Shown here: in pieces, positions 33,305 to 44,256 of the stretch | Layout: the number at the start of each line of letters is the position of its first letter | Position numbering within the stretch: position 1 is the first letter of the stretch | NCBI GenBank assembly: GCA_965240325.2 | Contig: OZ251232.1 | Coordinates: forward strand, 2,046,001 to 2,110,000 | From: Rebecca billardiae RCC1528 | Lineage: Eukaryota; Haptophyta | Length of the DNA stretch: 64,000 nucleotides | Direction of reading: 5' to 3' | Notes under the pieces: generated by a model | Told to the model about the DNA's origin: nothing | Database searches by the model: none | Seen by the model: only the letters and a program-made list of their open reading frames with translations | Translations under genes and position numbers: made by a program

Positions 33305-36300
33305 TCAGGTCTCCGTCGTCCCGCCGCGCTCGGCGGCGTACGCGATGAGGTACCTCATCTCCTCCTGGCACGCGCACGCGGTGCGCTGCGGGGCCGAGGA
33401 CGAGCCTGTCGCGGGGCGGGCGGCGCGGCGCGGGCGCAGCGTGAGCGAGCGGCGCGCGCGCCGCCGCGCAGCGCGGCGCGGCGCGCGCACCGCTTGCTGC
33501 AGCGAGCGCGACGTGCGCTGCCATGTAGTCGCACTGCGTGAGCGGCCCGCCCTGCGGGATGTACTTCGCGAGCACGAGCCGCTCCTCGAACGTCCAAGCG
33601 TACGAGTTGCCGCGCTTCGTGCCGTCGCCGCCGCCGCCGCCGGCGCGCTGGCCCGGCGCGAGCGGCCGTGCCAGCTTGAGATCCTCGCCTATCATGTGCT
33701 TGTAATCCAGGTGCGCCGCGAGCTCCGTCGCGTGCGGAGGCCCGGCTTTCGTCTTGGTGCCGCTGCCGGGGACCCTGTACTGCGCGCGATACACGTCGCC
33801 CGCCTCCAGCCGCTGGACGGTCACGCCCTTCAGGGTGCACTGCTTCGGCAGCCGCTTCTTCGGCGGCGGCTCGGGCGCGGAGGCGATGAGGGCGCGCTCC
33901 TCCTGTGTCGGGCGGTACAGGACCGAGAGGGGCACGATCTGCTCCTCGCGGTTCTTCGCGCGCACCATGGCGTCGAAGGCGTCCTCCGCCGCCTGCCGCG
34001 TGACCCTCTCCTTCTTGTGCGATTTTCCGGGCACATTGAGCCTCGCGTAGAAGACCGTCTTCCCCCTCGTGTTGGTCTTCGCGTCGGTCGCGCAGCCATA
34101 ATTGTTGTTGCGCGGCGGCTCGCCGCCGCCCGCGCCGCCGCCGCCGCCCGCACCGCCGCCGCCGCCCGCGCCGCCGCCGCCGCCCGCGCCGCCGCCGCCG
34201 CCCGCGCCGCCGCCGCCGCCCGCGCCCAGCCCCATCTCAGCGAGCTCGCTGTCGAGGGGCTGGTTCACCGCGCGCATCGCCGCGTCGCGCACGGCGCCGG
34301 CGAGCTCGCGCACGCGCTCCGCGGTCGCGGTCGAGAGCTCGCGCTGCAGCGCGCCGACGGGGCCCGCCACGTCGCCGCACTCGAGCGCGAGCCGCAGGTT
34401 GGACGCGATGCGGTCGAGCTCGTGCACGCCGTGCGCGCGGCACGCCTCGATCAGGTTGTCCACGCGCCCCGCGCGCGCCTCGTTCGTCTCCCGCACCGCC
34501 ACCTCGCCCACGCCGACCGCCGCCTCGAGCGCCGCCTCGAGCGCGCGCGCCGCCGCCGCCACCGCCTCCGCCTCCGCCGCGCCGCCGCCGCCGCCGCGCG
34601 CCGCCACCTCGATCGCCACGGCGAGCGCGATGGCGGCGGCGCGCACGGCGCGACTCCCGCCCCACTGCGCGAAGAGCGACTCGCGCGGGCTCGGCAGGAC
34701 CACGCCGTGCAGGCCGCGCACGTGCGCCGCGTGCCACAGCAGCGCGCGCAGCTCGCACCGGCGCCCGACCGCCATGTCGCCGCGCGCGCTGCCGAGCGCG
34801 CCGTCCGCCGCCTCCGGCTCCGGCTCCGCCGCCTCCGCCGCCTCCGCCGCCTCCTCCTCCGGCGACGGCACCGCCTCCGCCTCCTCCTCCGCCTCCTCCA
34901 CCGACGGCACCGCCGCCCCCGCCGCCCCCGCCGCCGCCCCCGCCGCGCGCGCCGCCGCCGCCGCCGCCGCGCGCGCCGCGCGCACGAGCCGCGTGAGCCC
35001 GCGCAGCGCCGCGTCGAGCGCGTGCGCGGCAAAGCCGTCGCGCGCGAGCCGCGCGGCGGCCGCCGCGTACGCGGCCGCGCTCGCGAGCTCGACGCACTGC
35101 GGGCCGTGCACGGCCGAGGCGAGCGAGGCGCGCTGGTTCCACAGCTGCTCGCGCGCGGCGCGCGGCACCGCGCCCGGGCCGAGCACCGCCTCCAGCGCGT
35201 CGGCCACCGCCTCGACGTTGATGGTCGGGAGCGCGTCGCTCGGCGGCGGCGCGTTGCCCATGGGGCGGAGCACGCCGCGCGCGGCCAGGCGCGCGTGGAG
35301 GGCGGCGAGGCGCTGGAACACGGTGGACTCGGCGTCAGACGCGAGCACCGCGTCGAGCAGCGCGTCCACGTCCTCCTCCTCGCCCTCCGGCAGCGCCGCG
35401 CCCGCGCCGCGCAGCGCGGCGGCGAGGCTCGGGTACGCCTGCGTGGGCGTGAGCACGCCCAGCAGCTCGTCGCGCTGCTCGGCGCACGCGGTGCGCAGGA
35501 GGTGCGCGGCGCGCGCCCAGAGGGCCGCGTCGTCGTCACCGCCGCCCTCGGCGTACGGCGCGAGGCACGCCATGCGCGCGAGCAGCGACGCCGCGCGCAG
35601 CCGCGCGATCACCTCCGACGGCGGCACGGCCACGAAGCCCGCACCGTCGTGCGCGGCGTGCGCGGCGCGCGTGAGCCGCTCCGTCGCCGCGCGGCCGAGC
35701 GGCGTGACGATAAACTCGCGGTGCACGGGGCCGTGCTTGTCGAGGTCATCGCTCGTCAGGCCGCGCAATGGCAGCGCGAGCTCGATGGCCTTGGGGTCGG
35801 CGAGCAACTCCGTCCGGACGCCGCTCGCCGTCTCGAGCACGCAGAAGCCCTGGAGCAAGCCCGGCGCCGCGCCCGCGTCGGCGCCGTCGGCGCCGCCGAG
35901 CAGGACGAGCACCGGCGCGCGCGCGACGCCGGGGCGGCTGCGGAGGTCGTCGAGGAGGTCGTGGATCCACGCGTACTGCTGCACGCACGCGAGGCACCAC
36001 GCCTCCTCGACGCCGACGGTCTCCGCGCCGAGCAGCCGGCAGAGCGGCACGACGCCGAGCGCGCGCGCCGGGAACCACAGCCGCAGCGCCTTGGCGATCA
36101 GCCCGAGGTGGAAGAACTGCTGGTGCACGCACTGCAGGTTGGCGAGCGCGCGCAGCAGCGCGCGGCCCTGCTCGTTCAGGTCGAGCGCCTCGAACGCCGC
36201 GCGCCCACCCACGCCGCCGCACGCGGCGCCGCGCTCGTCCACCGCGAGCAGCAGCAGCAGTTGGAAGAAGAGCGTTCGGCGCAGCTGCGCGTTCGGGCCG

Positions 36301-38816
36301 TCGCCCTGCACGACCGAGACGTCCGGGTCGCCCTCGAGCGTCTGCATCAGCACGGCCGCCGCCGGCGCGTGGTGGTTGGAGCCCTCGACCACCTCGGACG
36401 TGCGGATCGCGAGCTTGATGCCGAGCGTGCGCAGCAGATTGTTGATCTGCTCGACGCTCAGGCCGCCGCTCGCGCCGCCGAGCGTGCTCGCAAACTCGAG
36501 CACGTGCGCGCCGCCGGTGCGGTGCGCCTTCTCGAGCAGCTTGAACAGCTTGGAGTTCTTGTGCTGAACGAACTCGGGCGGGACATCGCCCGCGCGCATG
36601 TGGCGGACAAAGAGCGCGCGCGCCGCGTCGCTCTCCGCGAGGAAGAGGCGCAGCATCGCGGCCGTGCACGCGTCCTCCGCGTCCTCGAGGTTTGGCTCGA
36701 ACGTCACGTCCGCAAGCTCGGCCGCGTCCGCGCCCTCGGCGAGCAAGCCCGTCACCGACTCGACGCACCACGCGCCGACGTTCGCCACGCGAAGCACGTC
36801 GCCCACGCGCAGCGCGTACGCCATGCGCGGCTTCATCGGCCACCCGTTCAGCTTCGCGCCGCCCGACTTCGGCCCCTTGTTCCGGCCGAGGAAGACGGCC
36901 GCGGCGCCGATGATCCTGAGGTACCGCGGCCCGCCGGTCGGGGGAGCGTCACCGCGCGCGGACTCGATCCGAACGTGCGTGCCGTGCGTCGCGCGGACGA
37001 GCGCGTCGCCCGAGCGGAGCGCGGGCGAGCCCGAACCCGCTTCGGGCGCGAGCTGCGTCTCGCCGCCCATCGCCGCCGACGCGAGGGCGGCGCGCAGCTT
37101 GGGCTCGAACCGCGCCGGCGCGCCGTCCGCGCACGCCGCGCCGCCGCCGCTGCCGCCTGCGGCGGGTGCGCCCGGCGGCGGCGGCGGCGCGGAGCCGGGG
37201 CCCATCTCGGCGCTCGCGCCGACGTCGTCTGCAGGCGGCTGCGCCGCGCCGCCGGCACCACCCGCGCCGCCGACGCCGCCGGGCGGCGCATCCGCGCGCT
37301 CGGGCGCATGCGCGCGCGCGCCGCGCACCTCCGCGCCCGCCGGCTGCTTGCCTCGCGCCGGCGCGTCGGCGCCGGCGCCGGCGTGCGCGCTCGCGGCGGC
37401 GGCGTCGGCGCGCGGCGGCGTCGGCTCGGGCTCAAAGTCCGAGTCCGACGCCGCCGGCCCGCCGCCGGAGGTCGAGGCCGGGCCGGCGCCGTCCGCCACC
37501 GACTCGACGGTCCACTCGAGGGCGTTGTTCACCGTGAGCCCCGCCACGCGCAGCACGTCGCCCTTGTGCAGCGCGTACGCCGTGTGCGCCTTGAGACGGT
37601 AACCGTTCAGCGAGACCACCGTCGAGATGCGCGAGGCCGGGTTGAGGTCGGTCACCGCGCCGCCCTTGATCTCGACGTGCTGCCGGCCGAGGTTGTTGTT
37701 GTGGACGCGCACGCGCCCGCCCGCGGGCGACTCGCCTTGGACCGCGCGGCCGAGCACGTCGCCCGATCGGAGCGCGGGGGCACCACCAGAGCGGCCCTTG
37801 AGCAGCGCGTGGCCGCCCTTGCCGCTCGGCGCCGCGGCCGCGGCGGCGCGCGCGGCGAGGAAATCGGACTCGCCGTCCGCCTCGCGCGGCTCGGCGCCGG
37901 TGATGGCGTCTGAGCCGGCGGCGAGCGCCGGCGCCGCTGCGTCGTCGGCGCGCGTATGCGCATGCGCGCGCGCGCCGAGCGCCTTCGCGCCCGCCGGCTG
38001 CTTGCCTCGCGCCGGCGCGTCGGCGCCGGCGCCGGCGTGCGCGCTCGCGGCGGCGGCGTCGGCGCGCGGCGGCGTCGGCTCGGGCTCAAAGTCCGAGTCC
38101 GCCGCCGCCGGCCCGCCGCCGGAGGTCGAGGCCGGGCCGCCGCCGTCGGCGGACGCGGGCGCGCTCGCCGCGCCGCTGTCGGCCGCGCGGGCCGGCGGCG
38201 GCTGCTTCGCCGCCTCGGCGTCGGCGTCGGCGCCGGAGGCCGCGGCCGCGCGGGTACCGTCGCCACCCGAGACGTCGCGCGGCGGCGCGGGGGCGAAGTA
38301 CCGGTGGATGCCGATGGGCTCGCCGCCGCGGCCGCCGCCGCGGCCGCGGCCGCCGCTGCCGTGCCCGTCGCCTTGCGCGCTCGCCGCGCGCGGCGGCGCG
38401 GCGGCGGACTGCGCGTCCTCCACGTGCGCGCGCGCGCCCGCCGCGCCGCCGCGCGCCGCCGCGCCGTCGGCCGGCGCGGCCGGCGCGGCCGGCGCGGCCG
38501 GCGCGGCCGGCGCGGCCGGCGGTGCCGCGCCCTTGGGTGCTTGCTCGACCTTGGCCTCGTCCTTCGGCTCGCCGTCGGGCACGACGGCGTTCGACGCCAC
38601 GAGCGGCCGCGCCCGCTTCGGGGCTGGCTCGCCGCCGCCGACTCGCTCGGCGCGCGCGGCCGCGCCGTCGCGCGGCTGCCCGCGCCCATCGACCGACGCC
38701 GCACGGGCCGCGGCGCCGAGGCTGGACGCAGCCAGCGCGTCGGGGCCCTCGTCGTCCACGTCCATGCCGTCCGTCAGGCGCTCGCGCGCCGCCGCATCGC
38801 CCGTCATCGCGCTCAT
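33305..38816 (-). CDS. Large nuclear-type protein with two FHA-like and two AP2-like regions
   Basis: Predicted exons are 38816-33491 and 33405-33305, with an 85-bp intron (donor GCG/GTGCGC, acceptor GCGACAG/G) inferred from frame and splice signals. The 1808-residue protein starts MSAMTGDAAARER and has a disordered Ala/Pro/Gly-rich N-terminus with a basic patch PAPKRARP. An FHA-like domain (about 347-442) shows GRQHVEIKGG, VTDLNPAS and SLNGYRL; a second, more degenerate copy (about 600-690) keeps KLNGWPMK and YALRVGDVLRVA. A long alpha-helical region of unknown fold follows (690-1480), then a (AGGGGG)n linker and two AP2/ERF-like segments (about 1573-1645, FYARLNVPGKSH then AAEDAFDAMVRAKN; about 1655-1715, KGVTVQRLEAGDVYRAQYRV). 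FHA domains bind phosphothreonine and AP2 folds bind DNA, so a phospho-regulated chromatin or transcription role is likely. The AP2 call is by pattern and less sure. Confidence 0.7.
37309..38142 (-). repeat. ~180-bp direct repeat inside the FHA/AP2 gene
   Basis: The segments 37309-37487 and 37965-38142 are nearly identical and encode the same disordered linker (includes DSDFEPEPTPPRADAAAASA) before each FHA-like region. This suggests that linker plus FHA domain arose by an internal duplication, or that gene conversion keeps the linkers alike. Confidence 0.85.
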
Positions 38817-39396
38817 CGTGCTCGTTGCGTGCCCTTGGGTTGCTTCGCGCGCTTCGCCGCTGTGGATGAAGTCCAACGACCTTCCTCCGCGCCAAAGCGC
38901 ACGCAAGCGCGCGAACGAGCGGAGAGCGAGTCCGGCGTCCGATCCGGGCGGAGCGCCCGGACCGCGTCAGCGGAGCCGCCGGAGCGCCCGGACCGCGTCA
39001 GCCGGACTCGCCCCAGCCGCTGGGCGCGCGCGCCTCGCCCGCGCGCGCGGCCGCGCGCGGCGCCCGCGCGCGCTGCGCGGCAGCGCGCGGGCGGCAGCGG
39101 CCGCGGCGCGGCTGCGCGGCGAGCGAGAAGCGACGGCCGCGCGCGCGGGCCGGCGGCAGCGCCAGCGCCGCCGCCGCGTCCCGCTGCCAGCGGCGCGGCC
39201 GCGCGGCGGGCGGGCGGCCGCGCGCCGCTGCGCCGCCGCGCCGGCTACGCGGCAGCCGCCGCGCCACGCGCGCCGACGAGCGCGCAGCCGCACCCCGGCA
39301 CCAGTCAGCCCACGCGCGCCGCATTCCGTCCGCCACAGCCCACCGCCCGCCCGCCGCCGCCGCCACCGCCGCCACCGCCGCCACCTGCGTCGCCGC

Positions 39397-39440
<44 letters not shown>

Positions 39441-41305
39441 GCCGCCGTCCGCCGCGCCGCCCGCCGTCCGCCGCACCGCCGCCGCAGTCTGTGCGGCGAC
39501 GGCGCTGCACGACGCGGCAGATCGGCGGGCGCGCCACCACCTCGCCGCCCGCCGCCACGGGCGCGCCAGCCGCCTCGGGCCCGCGGCGCGCGCCGCGGCG
39601 GCGGCGGCGGCGGCGGCGCGGCGCGCGCCGCACGCCGCGCGCCGGTTGCGCGGGCGCGGCGCGCGGCGCAGCCCGGCCGCCGCGCGCGGGCAGGCGGGCG
39701 CCCGCGCGCGAGGCGCGCGCGGGCGGAAGCGCGCGTACGCCGAGGGCCCCGCCCGTCGGTGTGCGCGCGTGTGCGCGCACGCGCGCGCGCCGCGTGCCGG
39801 CGCTCGTCAGGCGCGCGCGCGTCTGCCGCGGCTCGGCCGCGGCAGACGCGCGCGCGCGCGGCCGCGGCGGCGCCGATGGGCTCGCCGCGCGGGGGGCGCG
39901 CCGGCGTCAGCGCGCGCCGCTGGCGGCAGCTGCACGCCGCGTGCGCGCCACGCCGCCACGCCTGCGCCGCGCCGCACGCCGCTGCGGCGCGCGCCGCGGC
40001 CGGCGGCAGCGGCGCGCGCCGCGGGCGGCGCGCGCGCCGCGCCGCGCGCGCCGGCGCGCCCAGAGGCGGCGCGCCGCGCCTCGCCGCGCGAGCGGTTCGG
40101 TCAAACCGCCACTGCGCCGCGCGGCGGCGCCCCGCCGCGCCGTCGGCGCGGTCGGGCGCGAGCGCCGCGCGCGAGCGGCGGCGCGCAAAGGCGCCGCCGC
40201 GCCGAGCGCGCGCGCGCGCGCCTCAGCGGGGCGGCGGCCGGAGCGCGCGCGTCGGCGGCGGCGGCAGGCGGACCTCTGCAGCGCCCTCACGCGGCCGCCC
40301 GGCCACCACCCCCCACCGTGCGCGCACGCGCGGGCCCCCGTCGTCCGAGCGCAGCGCCGCCCATGGCGGATGCCGCGTGCTGCAGCGGACTGCACAGCTG
40401 CAGACCTGCCCGAGCTCGCGGCAGCTCGGCGCGCCCCGAGCTGCACGGCGCAGCGGCGCCGCGGCGCGCGTGATTGGACCGTTTGCCACCCGGCGCGAAA
40501 CGACGAAATCCGGTGGCACTCGCGCGCGCCACCGTTCAAAATCTCCGGCGCGGCGGGCAGTCCGGTCGCCGCTCGCGCCATCAGCCATGGAGGTGGTCCC
40601 CCGCCCGCGCGCTTGCTCCGCGCCGTCGTGTGCGCCGCTCGGTACCGAAGCGCGGCCGCTCCATGTGTCCAGGGCCAACGCCTGGACAGCTGAGAGTGGC
40701 ACCTTCAGCGTGCACGCCGCTACCGCCGATGCGCCGACAGCGGCAAACGTCCCGCGCCTCAGCGCCGTGCGCGACGGCCGCGGCGGGGTGAGTGGCGGCC
40801 GGGGCGGGCGGCGTGGAGTGTGTGGGTTGAGCAGCGGCGGGGCCACTGTTGAGTTGGCCCTCGGCGAGGCGGGGTGATATGCTGGGCGCAGTGCCAGAGC
40901 CCGGTGGTTGTGCAGTGGTGAGCCTCGGGGCCAGCTCCTCTCGACAGTGCCGAGCGCTGCTGAGGTGCCCCGTCTTGACCTCCCCCGCAGCCCGAGCCGC
41001 TCGGCGGCAGTCAGTTCGGGAGCAGCTGCGTCGGGCACGGCATGCTTGCTGGCTCCAGCGAGCGTACAGCCAACCCCGCTGCTCTAGGGAGCGGGTGGTC
41101 GGGGGGCCCGCGTACCCTGTCCCCGCGTGCGCAGGGCTCTCGCCGGCCGCCGACCCCTATTTATTGTCTCCGCCTCAGGCTGCTCGGCTAGTTGGGGCTC
41201 GGACGCGCGTCGCGGCACAGCGCCGCGCGGCCGCGAGCGCGGCGCGCGCATCGGCCGCCTGCCTGAGGCTCGGCCCGGCGGGCGCGGCGCGGGGTGGGAC
41301 GGGCG
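38817..41305. other. Extremely GC-rich non-coding region
   Basis: Composition is close to pure G+C for long stretches, with (CCG)n runs (around 39345-39440) and alternating GCGCGC tracts (around 39720-39860, 40190-40230). Very long frames are open on both strands only because stop codons are nearly absent at this composition; none has a recognisable domain. It is the upstream flank of the FHA/AP2 gene. Confidence 0.6.
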
Positions 41306-43230
41306 GCGAGGGCTGGCGCCAGCCGCCTCGGCCGCTCGGCCATGGTACCTACACGACCACCAAGCTCGCAAACACCGGCCTCATCCCCTCCGCCCCAGGC
41401 CGCATCAGGCGCGGGGATTAATTTCGGAGGGGGCTAGACTGAGCGCGCGGGCTCAGGCGGCAGAGCGCGGCGCTGCCTCGCACGGCCGGCACATTGTCCA
41501 CCCCGCTGCCGAGCCAGCACTCGGGCTGGCGCCAGCCGCCTCGGCCGCTCGGCCATGGTACCTACACGACCACCAAGCTCGCAAACACCGGCCTCATCCC
41601 CTCCGCCCCAGGCCGCATCAGGCGGGATGAATTTCGGAGGGGGCTCAGACTGAGCGCGCGGGCTCAGGCGGCAGAGCGCGGCGCTGCCTCGCACGGCCGG
41701 CACATTGTCCACCCCGCTGCCGAGCCAGCACTCGGGCTGGCGCCAGCCGCCTCGGCCGCTCGGCCATGGTACCTACACGACCACCAAGCTCGCAAACACC
41801 GGCCTCATCCCCTCCGCCCCAGGCCGCATCAGGCGGGATGAATTTCGGAGGGGGCTCAGACTGAGCGCGCGGGCTCAGGCGGCAGAGCGCGGCGCCTCGC
41901 ACGGCCGGCACATTGTCCACCCCGCTGCCGAGCCAGCACTCCTCCCGGCCTGACAGGCCGCAGGGCCAGGCGCGATTAAATTCGACGAGTGATTTAAACT
42001 GATTTTCCGAGCCTCACTCAGGCTCGGCCGGCCGGCCGCCGGCGGAGGCCGCGGCGGCGGGGCGCGGGGCGGGCGGCGAGGGCTGGCGCCCGCCGCCTCG
42101 ACCGCTCGGCCATGGTACCGACGCCGGAGGAGGCCGCGCCGGCCCCGGGCTATGTACCTCCCGGCCCTGACAGGCCGCAGGGGCAGGCGCGATTAAATTC
42201 GACGAGTGATTTCAGTGATTTTCCGAGCCTCACTCAGGCTCGGCCGCCGGCGGAGGCCGCGGCGGCGGGGCGCGGGGCGGGCGGCGAGGGCTGGCGCCAG
42301 CCGCCTCGACCGCTCGGCCATGGTACCGACACGACCACCGAGCCTTGAAACGCCGGCCTCATCCCCTCCGCCCCAGGCCGCAGGCGGGATGAATTTCGGA
42401 GGGGGCTAGACTCTGAGCGCGAGCTGGCTGCGCCGTCCGCGCGGCAGTGCGCGGCGCCTTGCTCCGCCTCGCGCTGCCGCGAGCCGGCAAGGGCTGGCGC
42501 CAGCCGCCTCGACCGCTCGGCCATGGTACCGACACGACCACCGAGCCACGAACGCCGGCCTCATCCCCCCCGCCCCAGGCCGCAGGCGGGATTAATTTCG
42601 GAGGGGGCGCTAGACTCTGAGCGCGGGCTGGCGGCAGAGCGCAGCGCTTCGCTCGGGCCGCGGCACAGTCCACCCGGCTGCCGAGCCAGCACCAGGGCTG
42701 GCGCCAGCCGCCTCGACCGCTCGGCCATGGTATCGCGCCACCACCGCAGCTCGTGGGCGCCGGCCTCATCCCCTCGATCCGCAATACTCAATAGGCCGCA
42801 GGCGGGTGATTAATTTCGGAGGGGCGGGCTACGCCTATATAGATTCTGAGCGCGGGCTGGCGGCCGGCACAGCGCGGCGCCACGCCGCTCCGGGCCGCGG
42901 CACAGTGCCACGCACAGTCCACCCCACCGCTGCCGAGCCAGCACCCCTGGGGCTGGCGCCAGCCTGCCTCGGCCGCTTGGCCGCTAGTGGTACCGCGCCT
43001 ACCACCGAGCTTAATGATGCATGGGTGCCGGCCTCATCGGCCCGCTCCGCCCCAGGCGGCAGGCGGGACGCGGGTGACGATTGATTTTCGGAGGGCGGGG
43101 CTGGACTCTGCTGAGCGCGCGGGCTGGCAGTGGCGGCAGCAGAGCGCGGCGCCTCGCAGCTCGCTCGGGCCGCGGCACAGTCCACCCCGCCAACGCCTGC
43201 GCCGCCGGCCGCGCCGCCGCCTGCGCCCCT
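41306..43230. repeat. Minisatellite of ~205-212-bp units, eight degenerating copies
   Basis: Units start at the palindrome GGCTGGCGCCAGCC at 41311, 41523, 41735, (42081, one change), 42289, 42492, 42696 and 42950. Each continues with CGCTCGGCCATGGTAC or a variant, then GCCGGCCTCAT, AATTTCGGAGGGG and GAGCGCG(G/C)GCT. Units 1-3 are almost identical; units 4-8 diverge progressively. No gene inside. It abuts the truncated duplicate of the proline-rich gene. Confidence 0.9.
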
Positions 43231-43926
43231 GACCAGCAGCGAGATCCAGGAGGGATCCGCGTGAGCTGCCGCCGCGCCGCCAGCCGAGAGTGTCCCGCTG
43301 CTGGCCTCCGTGCCCCCAGCGCGCTCAAGCTGCGCATCCACTGCGCGGGAGCGTGGGAGGTTCCAAGGCGGAGGCGTCAGTGGCGGCGGCGGCGGCGAGG
43401 GCGGGGGCGGCGGCGGCGACGGCGGCCTCGGTGGCGATGGCGACGGTGGTGGCGGCCTCGGCGGCGATGGTGACGGTGGCATGGGCGAGGGCGGGCTCGG
43501 TGGGGGCGGTGGAGGATGTGGGTGGTGCCGACGGTACCATCCTCGCCGGTGGTCGCGCTGATGCGGAGGCGGCGCCGGCGATGGCGGCGGTGACATGTGG
43601 ATGATCCGCTGGAAGGCAGCGCGCGTCTTCTCGATCGGCGGCGGCGGCGGCGGCGGCGGCGGGAACGGGCTGTGGCGCATGGTCCAACGGCGAGTGTGCC
43701 GCCGACGATGCGCGCCGTCGAGGTCCCCGGGGGGCGGCGACGGCGACGGAGGCGGCGGAGGCGGCGAAGACGGCTCATCCTCACCGTCGCGATGACGTCT
43801 CCGCCGGGCGCGTCGCGCTCGCGAGGGGTCGGGCACAGATACGGTCGACAGGGAGGTGGCCAGCAGTATCACTGCCAGAGCGCAGCACAGCGCGGCGGCT
43901 ACGAGCACGCCATGCCGCCTCCGCAT
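42835..43926 (-). pseudogene. Truncated duplicate of the proline-rich glycoprotein gene
   Basis: The first ~220 codons equal those of the gene at 20649-23132 (signal segment, Arg-rich stretch, SPPPPP tracts). The match ends at 43271. The frame then stays open for ~140 further codons through the minisatellite before a stop at 42835, giving a 363-residue chimera lacking the WPGLH repeats, cysteine modules and second membrane helix. It is probably a pseudogene, but an intact start, intact frame and duplicated promoter mean it could be expressed. Confidence 0.65.
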
Positions 43927-44212
43927 GCTCTTGGACCGCGCTCACGCTGCGCGCGCGGCGGAGCGCATGGCTTTTTCCTTATGATCGCTGCATCAAGCTG
44001 GCCAGCCTGCCTGCCGCAAGCGCGTTGACCCTGCTCCGGCAGTTCGAACCCCGTGACATTGACTGTCGCGGCGGTTGAAATGCGGATCGTGGTCGTCTCG
44101 CTCGTCGGCGAGACCGCCAGATTCTCCGCCGTCCGCGCAGTGCGCCCGCCACGCGTGCGTCTCAATTTTGCGACAGCAAGGCGCTGAAATCATTTTTCGA
44201 GCGTGGCCACGG
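43271..44212 (-). repeat. Segmental duplication, copy B
   Basis: Second copy of 22477-23431. It ends at 44212, only 44 bp before the start codon of the divergent oxygenase at 44257. Several small deletions relative to copy A lie in the non-coding upstream part. Confidence 0.95.
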
Positions 44213-44256
44213 GCCCGGGCCTCCGCTAGCGCCGGCGGGCGGGCTTCAATCCCACG
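43927..44256. promoter_or_regulatory. Shared 330-bp divergent upstream region
   Basis: This segment separates two divergent start codons (43926 minus, 44257 plus). Almost all of it is the duplicated promoter of the proline-rich gene. If the plus-strand oxygenase has no other promoter, the duplicated segment must work in both directions. Confidence 0.5.

Noticed and set aside
33018-37913. A 1631-codon plus-strand open frame opposite the FHA/AP2 gene
   Set aside because: It is the mirror of a GC-rich gene: stops are rare on both strands, its translation is Arg/Ala-rich without domains, and the minus-strand frame shows FHA and AP2 patterns.
37627-40877. Two ~950-970-codon plus-strand open frames across 37.6-40.9 kb
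   Set aside because: They run through both the antisense of the FHA/AP2 gene and the ultra-GC non-coding region; the products are almost only Ala/Arg/Pro and have no domain.
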